Positions 1 through 12,443 are shown, counted from the first letter of the stretch. The stretch: 64,000 nucleotides of DNA from Hyphomicrobium sp. CS1BSMeth3 (GCF_900117415.1 NZ_FPEI01000006.1:620001-684000), one strand, 5' to 3'. Program-made: numbers and translations. Notes: generated by a model from the letters alone, not told the origin.

Positions 1-4
1 CCGA

Positions 5-865
5 GTGCGCAGGCTGGCCCTCGCCTTGGGCACGGCGCTGCTTGCGCCGGGCCTGGTCGGAGCCGCCTCGGCGTCGCCTGCCGAAGTCGTGATGAGCCCC
101 CACCGCGCTGTCTACGACATCACGCTGCTTCGCGCTCAGGGTGGCTCGGGCATCGCCGACATGTCCGGCCGGATGGTCTACGAGCTCACGGGCAATCCCT
201 GCGTCGGCTACTCGCAGAACATGCGCTTCGTCACCAATGTCGTGAACCAGGAAGGCGTGACGAGCCTCACGGATCTGCGCACGACGAGCTGGGAGGATGC
301 CGCCTCGCGCGCCTTCCGCTTCAACTCGAGCCAGTACAAGGACCGCAAGCTCACCGAGACCACCGTCGGCGACGCCTCGCGCACGGATGGCCCCGGCCGG
401 CTCAAGGTCGCGTTGACGCGGCCGGCAAAGAAGCAGCTCGATCTGCAGCCGCAGGCCATGTTCCCGATCCAGCACTCGCGCGAGCTCGTCGTTCGCGCGC
501 AGCGCGGCGAGCGGCTCTTCACGGCCGATCTCTATGACGGGTCGGAGAAGGGCGACAAAGTTTACACGACCGTTTCCTTCATCGGGAACAAGCGCGCGGC
601 GGGAAATGTCGAGGGGCTCGAAGCGGTCGAGTCGGCAAAGCCGCTGCTGAGTGTGCCTTCGTGGCCCATCTCGATCAGCTACTATGAGCCCGAGACGCAG
701 CGCCAGGATGCGCTCCCGACATACGAGCTCTCGTTCCTCTACTACGCCAACGGCGTCTCCCGCCGCCTGATGATCGACTACGGCTCCTTCGCCGTGCGCG
801 GCGTGCTCAAGGAGATTGCCTTCCTCGATCCCGGTAAGTGCGAGGAAACCGCCAAGCCGCGGTGA
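5..865 (+). CDS. eipB: EipB-like (DUF1849) periplasmic envelope-integrity protein
   Basis: Members of the EipB/DUF1849 family are periplasmic beta-barrel-like proteins needed for envelope integrity in Hyphomicrobiales; this 286-residue protein has the usual length. An N-terminal signal peptide spans about residues 1-23 (Arg-Arg, Leu/Ala-rich core, ASA cleavage motif). Two cysteines, C66 and C279, sit where the family's conserved disulfide pair is expected, one early and one near the C-terminus. The first codon seen is a GTG at the very edge of the window, so the true start may lie a few codons upstream. It is followed by a convergent gene 22 bp away. The family call rests on length, signal peptide and the cysteine pair. 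Confidence 0.82.
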   Translation: MRRLALALGTALLAPGLVGAASASPAEVVMSPHRAVYDITLLRAQGGSGIADMSGRMVYELTGNPCVGYSQNMRFVTNVVNQEGVTSLTDLRTTSWEDAASRAFRFNSSQYKDRKLTETTVGDASRTDGPGRLKVALTRPAKKQLDLQPQAMFPIQHSRELVVRAQRGERLFTADLYDGSEKGDKVYTTVSFIGNKRAAGNVEGLEAVESAKPLLSVPSWPISISYYEPETQRQDALPTYELSFLYYANGVSRRLMIDYGSFAVRGVLKEIAFLDPGKCEETAKPR

Positions 866-887
866 GTTGATCTTCGAGCTAAATTGC

Positions 888-1946
888 TCAGCGCAGGTGC
901 GGCGCAACCATGAGGCCGCCCTTGATCCACAGCTCGTTGGCGCGCCGCTCGAGCTTCAGCGCGGAACGCTGGCCGAGATTGCGCTCGAAGAACTCACCGT
1001 AGTTCCCGAGTGATTTCAGGATCTGGTAGACCCAGTCGCGCGGCAGGCCGAGCGGCTTGCCGATATCGCCCTCGACGCCGAGCAGGCGCCTGACGTCGAG
1101 TTGCGCGGAGGCCTTGAGGCTTTCGACCCGTGCCGAGCTGATGCCGAGCTGCTCGGCGGCGACGAGTGCGTGGATCGTCCAGCGCACGATGTCGAACCAG
1201 GCGGGATCGCCGCGCCGCACGGCCGGGCCGAGCATGGTGATGGCGAGCGCCTCGGGCAGAATATGATGCTCGGTAGGACCGGCCAGCCGTAGTCGGAGAT
1301 CCGCCAGCGCCGCAGCATCGGCACTGAGTGCCTGGCAGCGGCCGCTCGTATAGGCCTGGACCATCTCCTCCCATTTCTCGACGACGACGGCTTCATGCTT
1401 GATGCCGTGTGTCTTGAAGAAGCTGGCGACGGCCTGGATGGTTTCCGGGTTGTTGGCGAGGCAGATGCTGGCGCCCGAGAGCTCACGCGCACTCGTGACG
1501 CCTTGCGCGCGCTTCACGAGCAGCCGCGTCGTGTCGTGATAGAGCACGCCGGGAAAGCGGATGCCGAGGCCAGTCTCGCGCGTCAGGCTCACGGCGGTAC
1601 CAGTCGCGAGGATGTCGACCTCGCCGGAAAGGAGCGCGGTCGCAGCCACCGAGGGCGCGATCATCAGAGGTTTGGCGGCTTCCGGCTTGCCGAGCACGGC
1701 GGCTGCGAGCGCGCGGCAGAAGTCCACATCGAAGCCCGACCAATGGCCGCGCGAATCGACGGTCGAGAACCCCGGAGCCGTGCGCGTGAAGCCACAGATG
1801 ATATGCCCACGCGAAACGATGCGTTCGAGAGTCGTCGGTTTGTCCTGCGCCTCCGTGCGGGGAGCGGCGAGGGTGCATAAGGCGAGAGCAAACAGAATGG
1901 AGGCCGACAGGTGCCGGCGTCCAAGAACAGCAAATTGTCTCATCAT
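888..1946 (-). CDS. amino-acid ABC transporter substrate-binding protein (AapJ-like)
   Basis: This is a family 3 periplasmic solute-binding protein of 352 residues, in the size range of general L-amino-acid binding proteins such as AapJ. A signal peptide (about residues 1-34) precedes the typical beginning LERIVSRGHIICGF, then GFDVDFCRALAAAVLG and a closing NYGEFFERNLG stretch, all characteristic of this family. I chose the paired ATG codons at 1941-1946 because the signal peptide starts there; the longer reading frame adds a basic, low-complexity leader. No permease or ATPase gene is adjacent, so it is an orphan binding protein whose membrane partner must be elsewhere. Ligand specificity is inferred from family only. 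Confidence 0.85.
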   Translation of the reverse strand: MMRQFAVLGRRHLSASILFALALCTLAAPRTEAQDKPTTLERIVSRGHIICGFTRTAPGFSTVDSRGHWSGFDVDFCRALAAAVLGKPEAAKPLMIAPSVAATALLSGEVDILATGTAVSLTRETGLGIRFPGVLYHDTTRLLVKRAQGVTSARELSGASICLANNPETIQAVASFFKTHGIKHEAVVVEKWEEMVQAYTSGRCQALSADAAALADLRLRLAGPTEHHILPEALAITMLGPAVRRGDPAWFDIVRWTIHALVAAEQLGISSARVESLKASAQLDVRRLLGVEGDIGKPLGLPRDWVYQILKSLGNYGEFFERNLGQRSALKLERRANELWIKGGLMVAPHLR

Positions 1947-2256
1947 TCTGTGACGGCGACCCCTTTTCCGTCGGCGCGCCTGCAGACTGCGATTGCGGCT
2001 GCGGACGCGAGAGGAATGGAGCCTTCTCCAGTTGGGGTGAGCAGAAGATGAGCCCTGCTCGCCCAATGATCATGAGCACAACGGCCAAGCTTTTGCCCGT
2101 GTGATCTGCCAACAAGGTATCTCGTTGATCCCCGAGCCCCTGCAAAGCGTGCGTCGTGCGCGTAAGTTCTCGCGTGAGCTTGTGACGTGGTCAAGACTTG
2201 ACCTCCGTCGGCTGATAACACGGCGGCGTGATAGTCCGTGCCCGGTCGCAAATACT
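1947..2256. other. intergenic region upstream of the binding-protein gene
   Basis: These 310 bp separate two minus-strand genes. The reading frames that cross it have no recognisable domain. It presumably carries the promoter of the substrate-binding protein gene, but I could not pick a convincing -35/-10 pair. Confidence 0.4.
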
Positions 2257-2661
2257 TCAGGCCTGCTCGAGCTCGACGAGCGTGCCGCAGAAATCCTTGG
2301 GGTGCAGGAACAGGACCGGCTTGCCGTGGGCGCCGATCTTCGGTTCGCCATCACCGAGGACGCGGGCGCCGGCGGCCTTCAGGCGATCACGCGCCGCGAT
2401 GATGTCATCGACCTCGTAGCAGATGTGGTGGATCCCACCATCGGCATTGCGCTCCAGGAACTTCGCGATCGGCGAGTTGGCGCCGAGCGGCTCGAGAAGC
2501 TCGATCTTGGTATTGGGCAGCACCACGAACACGGTCGAGACGCCATGCTCCGGCTGGGGTACCTTCTCCGAGACCTCGCCACCGAGCGTATCGCGATAGA
2601 CGGCGACTGCTGCTGCCATGTCGCGGACGGCAATTGCCACGTGATTGAGGCGTCCAATCAT
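2257..2661 (-). CDS. mce: methylmalonyl-CoA epimerase
   Basis: The 134-residue protein is a single vicinal-oxygen-chelate (glyoxalase-fold) unit that interconverts (2R)- and (2S)-methylmalonyl-CoA in propionyl-CoA metabolism. It begins MIGRLNHVAIAVRD, with the metal-binding His7 of the first beta-alpha-beta module. The second module carries the HH pair at 78-79 and ends with the VELEQ motif whose Glu130 is the expected last metal ligand. GGAGA sits a short distance before the chosen ATG at 2661; the longer frame adds an Arg-rich leader. No mutase gene is adjacent in the window. Confidence 0.9.
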   Translation of the reverse strand: MIGRLNHVAIAVRDMAAAVAVYRDTLGGEVSEKVPQPEHGVSTVFVVLPNTKIELLEPLGANSPIAKFLERNADGGIHHICYEVDDIIAARDRLKAAGARVLGDGEPKIGAHGKPVLFLHPKDFCGTLVELEQA

Positions 2662-2796
2662 AATCGTTCTCCGATGTTCTCTTTCCCTCTTCGGGGATCG
2701 GGCCGCAGGCGTCAAGGCGGCTTATCCGGCAGGCTTGGCGCAGCACCGGCCCGCTGGCACGATGCCGCTATTCATAAGGTGGCCGAGGATCTCGCA

Positions 2797-3396
2797 ATGC
2801 GCTCGACTGATGGGTATGGCGAGAACGCAAAGAGGCTCGCCGCGCAGTATGAGAGCATTACGTTCGAGGATACCCACCGCTGCGTGCTGCACCTCTTTCC
2901 CGCCGCCACCAGCCGCATTCTCGACATCGGCGCGGGCTCGGGGCGCGATGCGGCAGCTCTCGCCGCGCTCGGCCACACCGTGATTGCCGTCGAGCCGACC
3001 GCCGAGCTGCGCGACGCGGGTCGGCGACTTCATACCGCCAGTGCCATCGCGTGGGTCGACGACATGCTGCCCGATCTCGATGTCGTGCGCGGTCGCAATG
3101 AGCGCTACGACGTTATCCTGCTGACGGCCGTTTGGATGCACCTCGATGCCGATGAGCGGCGGGTGGCGATGGCGCGGATCGCCGATCTTCTGGTCCCACG
3201 CGGCATCGTGATCATGTCGCTCCGGCATGGTCCCGTGCCGGCCGGTCGCCGCATGTTCGAGGTCTCTGCAACCGAGACGATCGCTCTGGCGGCCTCGGCC
3301 GGGCTGCGCTGCATTCACGAGAGCGCACGCGAGGACATGTTCGGGCGCGCAAACGTGAGCTGGACCATACTGGCGCTTCAGGGTGACAGCCGCTGA
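2797..3396 (+). CDS. class I SAM-dependent methyltransferase
   Basis: The 199-residue protein has a clear class I methyltransferase fold. Motif I, ILDIGAGSGRDAAAL, is at about residues 41-55 and is followed by the acidic VEPT strand that contacts the SAM ribose. A later YDVILLTAVWMHL segment matches motif IV. The ATG at 2797 was chosen because GAGGA lies 7 bp upstream; an in-frame GTG at 2779 is the alternative. A much longer upstream frame overlaps mce on the other strand and is not expected to be translated. The substrate is unknown: the family includes small-molecule methyltransferases of the Tam/UbiE type. Confidence 0.8.
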   Translation: MRSTDGYGENAKRLAAQYESITFEDTHRCVLHLFPAATSRILDIGAGSGRDAAALAALGHTVIAVEPTAELRDAGRRLHTASAIAWVDDMLPDLDVVRGRNERYDVILLTAVWMHLDADERRVAMARIADLLVPRGIVIMSLRHGPVPAGRRMFEVSATETIALAASAGLRCIHESAREDMFGRANVSWTILALQGDSR

Positions 3397-3557
3397 GTGG
3401 CTGTGTGCGACCGCGGGCACTGGCCGGACATCAGATACAAGATGCGGTAATATCGTGCGATTCGGTGCGTCTTCGTGTGCTGCGTAGGTTCCGGTTGCCG
3501 GTGGCGGATGGGTGCTTGATCGCCACGGACAGGTGATGCAGGTGGCACGATACGCGG

Positions 3558-4649
3558 ATGAGCGAACGCCCAACCGATACGCAGCCGTCGCGCGCTGCGG
3601 CGGCACATGGCCGCGGGCGCGGTGAACGCGCGCAGTACGCTCGTGCTGGGACACATGCCCGCGCCGGCGGGCCTTCCGTTGCGCAGCGTGCCGCCAACTT
3701 TCGCCAGGGCGCACCATTTCTGGTCGAGCGCGCAACGCTCTATGATCCCGAGCCGCTCGAGCTGTTAGCGCCGACCCATGTCCCCGGAGCACCGCCGCCG
3801 CGCAGGCTCCTGCCTGTGGCCCTGACCCTGCTCGGTGTCGTCGTGGTGGTCGGTCTCGCCTCGGGCATTATGTTCGTGCGCAATGCCGATGTCGTTCGCC
3901 ACGATGATGGTGACCGCCGACGCGAGGTCGTCTCCGATCGCGCCCGTCTACCGGAAGGCCCCGGGCAGACCCCGGGCGTGCAACCGAACGCCACTACACT
4001 CGCCTATGATCTGACCCGCCGGTCCAACGACGCCATCGTCGGGGCGTGGCGTCCGGGTGCGGAGGACAGCGCCAGCGAGCGGTCCGAAACTCCTGCGGCT
4101 CAATTAAAACGGCGCTCGCTGCCGCGCCGGATCAGCCAGCCGGCACGCGAGGTGCCGCCCGAAGCGGTTACGCGACCCGTCGCCGCGGTAACGCCACGCT
4201 ATGACCCGCCGGAGCCGAAACGGCGTCTCTCGGACGCGGAGCAGGTGCACCGCGCCCAGGAACAGCCGATCGAGACGGCAGCCGTGCGCCCGAGCGGCCT
4301 CCCTCCGGCATCCGCCGGATCTGCGCCTGCCGACGAAGCAGAACGCCCGGGGGCGAGCGTCGTTGCGCGAGTCGGGCGGGCCAGCGAGCCGGTCGAGGCC
4401 GAGGGCCCGGCGGTCACAATTCCGCTCGAGAAGCTCGCATTGCCGCTGCGCCGGCCGGACCCCGCGATGCTCGAGGAAAGGCACGAGCGGCGCTCCGCCC
4501 GGGGACGCCGCTCTCGCGTTGTCCAACTGCAGCGGCAGCTTCGGCGCAAGCAGCGCCATGCTCTGAAGAATGATCCCGCCGAGATAAGGCGCGCGCGCGA
4601 AGCCTCCTTTGGCGATTGGTTCGTCGGTACGCAACGGCACCGGCCATAA
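3558..4649 (+). CDS. hypothetical single-pass membrane protein, Arg/Pro-rich
   Basis: I do not recognise this 363-residue protein. It has a basic N-terminal cytoplasmic stretch of about 80 residues, one strong transmembrane helix at about residues 84-107 (VALTLLGVVVVVGLASG core), and a long low-complexity tail rich in Arg, Pro, Ala and Glu. The C-terminus becomes strongly basic, with RRSARGRRSR and QRQLRRKQR-like runs, which could bind nucleic acid or polyanionic polymers if it faces the right compartment. It lies upstream of secA but is separated from it by over 300 bp. The start at 3558 is the first ATG in the frame and is uncertain. Confidence 0.5.
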   Translation: MSERPTDTQPSRAAAAHGRGRGERAQYARAGTHARAGGPSVAQRAANFRQGAPFLVERATLYDPEPLELLAPTHVPGAPPPRRLLPVALTLLGVVVVVGLASGIMFVRNADVVRHDDGDRRREVVSDRARLPEGPGQTPGVQPNATTLAYDLTRRSNDAIVGAWRPGAEDSASERSETPAAQLKRRSLPRRISQPAREVPPEAVTRPVAAVTPRYDPPEPKRRLSDAEQVHRAQEQPIETAAVRPSGLPPASAGSAPADEAERPGASVVARVGRASEPVEAEGPAVTIPLEKLALPLRRPDPAMLEERHERRSARGRRSRVVQLQRQLRRKQRHALKNDPAEIRRAREASFGDWFVGTQRHRP

Positions 4650-4966
4650 TATCCCTGCAATACGGCAGGTGCGCCAGTCCGTCACAGCCCTGGCCACAGT
4701 GCCCACCGCGTGTGACATGTGATTTGACGCGCTTTCGTTGACAACCCTTGGCGCCCTCCTTATCTCTCCGACGTGCCGGCTGGATGCGTGCCCGGTTGGG
4801 TTGGTAGGGCCTCTTGGCGGCTCGATCGTCGGCCTCTTCCTCTTCGAAGCACAACCTGATCGCAGCGGCAGCCCGACGGAAGTCGGTGCGTCGACACGTA
4901 CATCGACTTCGCAAGCTTCCGGGTCCTGCAGGCCCGACCTTGGCGACTGGATTTGAGGAACGGTTC
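4650..4966. other. leader region upstream of secA
   Basis: This 317-bp stretch precedes secA and holds no supported gene. The secA reading frame is open back to 4814, but that extension has no SecA-like sequence. No SecM-like arrest peptide could be recognised. Confidence 0.4.
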
Positions 4967-8116
<3,150 letters not shown>

Positions 8117-8138
8117 GCGGCGCGCTTCGAGCTGGTGC

Positions 8139-8570
8139 TCAGGACCCGAGCACGCGTTTGCGCGCGAGCATCCGTTCGCGATCGGGCACGTGCAGCAGCC
8201 CGCCGACCTGGCGAATGAGCTGATCCTCGAAGGGATCGAGCACGCCATCCACATAGGCAATGCGCCAGAGCATTTCGACGACCTCGATCTTGTCGTCGAT
8301 GCTCATGCTGTTGTTCAGGCTGTTCGTGAAGGGAAAGTACTGGGCCGTGCTGCGCGCACGAACCTCTGCGCGCGTGATCAGCTCCGCAGCCTCATCCGGC
8401 GAAAGTGCAAAGCGGCGCGAGAGAAGGCGCGCGGTCATCGCGCGCTCGTCTTCGGTGAAATCGCCCTGCATGAGCCCGGCTTCTACTAGGAGCACCGCGA
8501 CCGAGAAGTGAGGCTCCTCGGCGGCCGTCTGTGGATCGCCTTGCAGCAGCTTGAGCAATCGGTCGAGCAT
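8139..8570 (-). CDS. TerB-family protein
   Basis: The 143-residue protein resembles the TerB/DjlA-like all-helical domain. A conserved first half with VAVLLVEAGLMQGDFTEDE is followed by a matching second half with VEMLWRIAYVDGVLDPFED, the internal pseudo-repeat typical of the domain. TerB-like proteins bind metals through the acidic DGxxxxxE segments and are often membrane-associated scaffold proteins; tellurite resistance itself cannot be assumed. It converges on secA, with 22 bp between the stop codons. The ATG at 8570 was chosen; an in-frame GTG at 8597 is the alternative. Confidence 0.75.
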   Translation of the reverse strand: MLDRLLKLLQGDPQTAAEEPHFSVAVLLVEAGLMQGDFTEDERAMTARLLSRRFALSPDEAAELITRAEVRARSTAQYFPFTNSLNNSMSIDDKIEVVEMLWRIAYVDGVLDPFEDQLIRQVGGLLHVPDRERMLARKRVLGS

Positions 8571-8620
8571 CGGAGTTGCCTTCACGCTGTGGAGCACCGT
8601 GGCGCGCGCCGGAAAGCGCC

Positions 8621-9532
8621 CTAGTGATAAATATACGTGATCAGGAACACGAGATCCGCGGCATTTGCATTGCGCGGCGGAAAGGGAAAGCTCGCCTGTC
8701 GGGTGGAGAAGACGACGCTCCGGTCGAGGTCCCTGACATTCGATGGATTCACGATCTGAGTGCTTACGAGGCTGCCGTCCCTGTCGAGGGTGATGCGGAC
8801 GGTAACGCGACCTGTCGCGTCGCTCAGTTGCGGCATTGTCTTGCGGAGGGCACCGACGACGCCGCGCGCGAAGGCGTCGTTCTCGCCGGAACGCGTAGCA
8901 CCGGGCGGACGCGCCAGATCCGTGCCCCTGCCACCGCTCATCGGTGCTGAGAAGAGTGGCGGCGGCGAGAGATCGAGTCTCGCCTGCTTGGTGCGTTCCG
9001 GCTTCGTCTGCTTGGCGGGCGGCGTCGGCTCGGCCTTGGGAGGCGCTGCGGGTTTCGGCTCTGGTTTTGCCTCGGTCTTGGTCGGCGGCTCCTCCAGAGG
9101 CTTCAGGGTCAGTGCAGCTTCCGGGACCGCGGCTTCGGGAGGCGTTGGGGGCTGTGCTGGTGCCGCCTCGGCCGGTTGCACGGCAGGCTGGCTCGGTGGG
9201 GGCGGCGGCGGTGCGGCGGCCTCGGCAGGCGCCGGTGGCGGCGGCGTCGGCGGGACAGGTTGGCCTGGAGGGGGTGTACTGCGCGCGCTCGAAAGACTGC
9301 GCAGCTCAGCCTCGCTGACGATCGCGACGTTGATGGCGTCCTTGTCGCCGCTCGGATCGCCGATGAAACGCGGCGGCGAGCCATAGAAACCGGCGAACAG
9401 AAGGCTGTGAAAGACGGTCGCCAGCGCGAGGCCAATATAGAACCGGCGGTCCTCTTTCGAGGCCACCTCGCGTGCCGGCGGAGTTTCCAGCGCGGTCAGT
9501 TCGGCAATCGGCAGTGCAACCGCGTCGCTCAT
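8621..9532 (-). CDS. TonB-like energy-transducer protein
   Basis: This 303-residue protein has the layout of TonB/TolA-type energy transducers. A short cytoplasmic N-terminus is followed by one transmembrane helix (about residues 31-50), a long Pro/Ala/Lys/Glu-rich periplasmic spacer (about 80-190), and a C-terminal TonB_C domain. In that domain the pattern GRVTVRITLDRDGSLVSTQI, then SVVFSTRQASFPFP is diagnostic. It presumably couples the proton-motive force to an outer-membrane process. No exbB/exbD or tolQ/tolR is adjacent. The ATG at 9532 is preferred over a TTG three codons upstream. Confidence 0.8.
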   Translation of the reverse strand: MSDAVALPIAELTALETPPAREVASKEDRRFYIGLALATVFHSLLFAGFYGSPPRFIGDPSGDKDAINVAIVSEAELRSLSSARSTPPPGQPVPPTPPPPAPAEAAAPPPPPPSQPAVQPAEAAPAQPPTPPEAAVPEAALTLKPLEEPPTKTEAKPEPKPAAPPKAEPTPPAKQTKPERTKQARLDLSPPPLFSAPMSGGRGTDLARPPGATRSGENDAFARGVVGALRKTMPQLSDATGRVTVRITLDRDGSLVSTQIVNPSNVRDLDRSVVFSTRQASFPFPPRNANAADLVFLITYIYH

Positions 9533-9813
9533 GTCAGCCAATTTAGGCAGCTCGGTCTGATCACGAAACGCTATGGAGCTGATTTACACTGGGATTCTTG
9601 TCCCGGATGTGGCCCATGCGACGCGCTTCACCAGATGTTTGTGGCGCCAATCGCCGCGTCGAGGCGCGACGAATCGTCCTGGCACCGGTTCAAGAAGGCC
9701 AAGCAAGGCGGGCTTGGCGACATGGCAGCCCTGAAGCGGCGATTTGCGCCATATTTCAGCACTTCATGCTCGTCTACTGCCCCGGCAGTGGAAATAGCAG
9801 GGTGTGGTGGTTT

Positions 9814-11271
9814 GTGAGTCTGCTCATTAGAAGATCAAGAATAAGAGACTTCGGGGTTTTCGCAGGTAAGGACTACAAGGCTGGTGAAACAATACACCGC
9901 ATGAGCGGACAGAAGTTGTCACGCTGGCGGTGTGCTTCCCGAATAGTGATGCGCCGTGCGAGCGGCAGCGATCTGCTGCAGGTGAACCGTAGGGCGTATC
10001 TGCGCCTCGATCCGGTTTCGCGCCGGTTCAATCATAGCTGCAATGCCAATGCAGCGCTGCGCCGATCCAATGATCTGATCGCGCTCGTCGATATCCCCAA
10101 GGGGGCGGAAATCACCTTCGACTATGCGATGACGCGCGTGCCGGCCGTCTGGTCGCCCTTCAAGCGCGTCGCCTGCAGTTGCGGCACGGCCGAATGTCGT
10201 GGCCATATCGACGATCTCACCTCCGTGCCCGCCGAGGTCATGCGCCGCCATGAAGAGGTTGGCGCGCTCAACGACAATGTTCACGAGCACCTGAGCGCGC
10301 GCAGCAGCAATCCGGCCGGCAGCGTTGCTGCATCGGCCCGCGCGCCGAAGATCCAGCCGCTCGCGGAGGCGCGTCCGCGAAGCGAGGATCATGGCTTCGT
10401 GCTCGAGGGTGGGCGCGTTGGCATTCTGCTGTTGCACGGGCTCGGCGGCACGCCCAATGAGATGCGGGAGGTGGCCGAAGGCCTGAACGCGGCGGGATAC
10501 ACGGTCGCGTGCCCGCAGCTCGCCGGTCATTGCGGCTCGTATGACGATCTCAGGAACTCGCGCTGGACGGAGTGGCTCAGCAGTGCCGAGGCCGGGCTTC
10601 TGCGCCTGCACGCGCAATGCGACTTCGTGGTTGTCGGCGGGCTCTCGAATGGTGCCGTTCTCGGCCTCTGCCTGGCAGCGCAGCACCCGCAGCTCGTGAA
10701 CGCCCTGCTGCTCTACGCGCCGACACTCTGGCTGAACGGCTGGGTCGTGCCCATGCACGCGCATCTCTTCCGTCTGGTGCGGCACAAATTGCTGGCTGAT
10801 CGGTTCGACTTTCCCGATGTTCCGCCGCACGGGATCAAGGATCCGATTATCAGGAAGCGCATTCATGACGCCATGCACAGCGGCGATTCGACTGAGGCCG
10901 GTGTGCCCGTCACGCCTGGGGCTGCCGTGCTCGAGCATCGCAGGCTCGTGAAGGCGACACTGGCGCGACTATCGTCGATCCACCAGCCGACGCTGGTCAT
11001 CCATCCGCGCGAGGACGACTATGCGGATCTCAATAACGTCCTGCACCTGATGCGTCGCCTTGCCGGGCAGGTCGACACGGTCGTTCTCGAGGATTCCTAC
11101 CACATCATCACCGCCGACAGGCAGCGGGACGTCGTCATCGAGCGCTCGATCGAGTACATCGCGCGCCTCGCGAAGCAGCATCAGAGGCTGCACGCGACGG
11201 CTCCCGGCGCCTCTGCGCTCGGCATTCAAGGTCGGCAGCTTCGGCCGGCGCTGACGTCGAGCCCGCAGTGA
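9814..11271 (+). CDS. SET-domain methyltransferase fused to an Est30-like esterase
   Basis: One uninterrupted frame of 485 residues encodes two enzymes. Residues 1-135 form a complete SET domain: GVFAGKDYKAGE near the start, the NHSC knot motif at 73-76, EITFDY at 99-104, and a post-SET zinc motif CSCGTAEC at 121-128. SET proteins methylate lysines on protein targets using SAM. After a linker (about 136-193) comes an alpha/beta hydrolase: oxyanion HGLGG at 208-212, nucleophile elbow GLSNG with Ser278, an acidic REDDY segment and a catalytic SYH. This matches Est30-type carboxylesterases or monoacylglycerol lipases. The start is uncertain: a GTG at 9814 fits the SET domain and follows AGCAGGG, while an ATG at 9766 would add 16 residues. 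It converges on the next gene with 3 bp between them. Confidence 0.82.
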   Translation: MSLLIRRSRIRDFGVFAGKDYKAGETIHRMSGQKLSRWRCASRIVMRRASGSDLLQVNRRAYLRLDPVSRRFNHSCNANAALRRSNDLIALVDIPKGAEITFDYAMTRVPAVWSPFKRVACSCGTAECRGHIDDLTSVPAEVMRRHEEVGALNDNVHEHLSARSSNPAGSVAASARAPKIQPLAEARPRSEDHGFVLEGGRVGILLLHGLGGTPNEMREVAEGLNAAGYTVACPQLAGHCGSYDDLRNSRWTEWLSSAEAGLLRLHAQCDFVVVGGLSNGAVLGLCLAAQHPQLVNALLLYAPTLWLNGWVVPMHAHLFRLVRHKLLADRFDFPDVPPHGIKDPIIRKRIHDAMHSGDSTEAGVPVTPGAAVLEHRRLVKATLARLSSIHQPTLVIHPREDDYADLNNVLHLMRRLAGQVDTVVLEDSYHIITADRQRDVVIERSIEYIARLAKQHQRLHATAPGASALGIQGRQLRPALTSSPQ

Positions 11272-11274
11272 GCA

Positions 11275-12342
11275 TCAGGGCACGAACCGCGCGCGCCTGA
11301 TCTCGCCGAGCTGCTCGAGAATGCGCTCCTCGCTGTCGAAGCACTCCGAGAAGCCGAGCTTGCGGGCGCGCGTCGTGTCGGACATCTGGTCCCACGTCGC
11401 CTTGAAGACGTAGTTCGGGAAGGCCCAGTTGACGGCCGAGGTGAAAGGCGTGCGCATGAGGTCGTACTTGGCGATCATGCGCTCCCAGAGCGGCGCCTTG
11501 TCGGCCATGAAGCTCACGAGGTCGATGGTCTGCACGCCGCCGGCCTTCATGCCGAAGTGATCGGCGATGCGCGGCCAGAGGCTCTCCCAGCGGAAGAAGT
11601 CGCCGTTCGTGATGTTGAGGGCCTGGTTGGCGCAGGCAGGTGTGGTCGCTGCCCAGTGCGCCGCGCTTGCGAGCAGGCCCGCATCCGTCACCTGGTAGAC
11701 GGCGCGGTAGGCGCCCTCCTGGCCCGGGAATTTCAGCGGCAGGCCCAGCTCCTTCGAGATGGCCGCATAAAGACCGAGCGCGGCCAGCAGGTTCATGGGA
11801 TTGCCGACCGTGAAGCCCATGACGGCGTGCGGACGCAGGCACGACCAGGTCCAGGATTTGCCGGCCTGAAGCTCCGTCACATAGTCCTGCTGGTCGAAAT
11901 AGAAGTTCGGCGCCATGTGGCGCGGATCGTCCTCCTTGGCCGGCGTCTTGAAGGCGCCGATGTGCGAGCCGTAGTACTTCGTGCCCTGCATGACCTGCAC
12001 GTGCCGAAGACCCTTGGACGCCGCGGTTACCGGCTCGACGGCATTGGCGAGGAGGGCGAGGTTCACCGCCACATTGCCGTTCGCGGGGAGATACTGCTCG
12101 TCCCGACCAAGGGGGAGAAAGCCGCAATAGAAGATGTGCGTCACATCACTGAGGCCGCCGAGCTTGGCCCGTGCCTCGGCCTTGTCGAGCAGGTCGACGC
12201 CGATCCAGCGCACATTGGGAGCCGATTCGGCGGGTGGGCGGCGGCAGAGGCCGGTGACCTTCCAGTCCGGCCGGGCAGCGAGGTCGCGCAGGATATAACC
12301 GCCCGTAATGCCGGTGGCGCCGATAATCATGGCGTGTTTCAT
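11275..12342 (-). CDS. PRISE-type short-chain dehydrogenase/reductase
   Basis: The 355-residue protein is an extended SDR. The Rossmann motif GATGITGG is at residues 8-15. The QGTKYYGSH segment resembles the GTKHY-type motif of the progesterone 5-beta-reductase/iridoid synthase (PRISE) family, where the Tyr replaces the usual YxxxK site. PRISE enzymes reduce activated enone double bonds with NADPH. The ATG at 12342 lies 6 bp after GGGAGGA, whereas an earlier ATG at 12348 touches that sequence directly. It is divergent from purS; the substrate is unknown. Confidence 0.8.
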   Translation of the reverse strand: MKHAMIIGATGITGGYILRDLAARPDWKVTGLCRRPPAESAPNVRWIGVDLLDKAEARAKLGGLSDVTHIFYCGFLPLGRDEQYLPANGNVAVNLALLANAVEPVTAASKGLRHVQVMQGTKYYGSHIGAFKTPAKEDDPRHMAPNFYFDQQDYVTELQAGKSWTWSCLRPHAVMGFTVGNPMNLLAALGLYAAISKELGLPLKFPGQEGAYRAVYQVTDAGLLASAAHWAATTPACANQALNITNGDFFRWESLWPRIADHFGMKAGGVQTIDLVSFMADKAPLWERMIAKYDLMRTPFTSAVNWAFPNYVFKATWDQMSDTTRARKLGFSECFDSEERILEQLGEIRRARFVP

Positions 12343-12443
12343 GTTCATTCCTCCCGATGCGGCGCCGCGGCCCTTGTATATCGGGCCGTGTCCGGGCATT
12401 TCTCTCGGACGACAGGGTAGCCGTAATCAGCCGCGAGAGGCGC

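Noticed and set aside
2101-2796. Upstream extension of the methyltransferase frame
   Set aside because: It overlaps mce on the other strand, has no methyltransferase sequence, and a good ribosome-binding site precedes the ATG at 2797.
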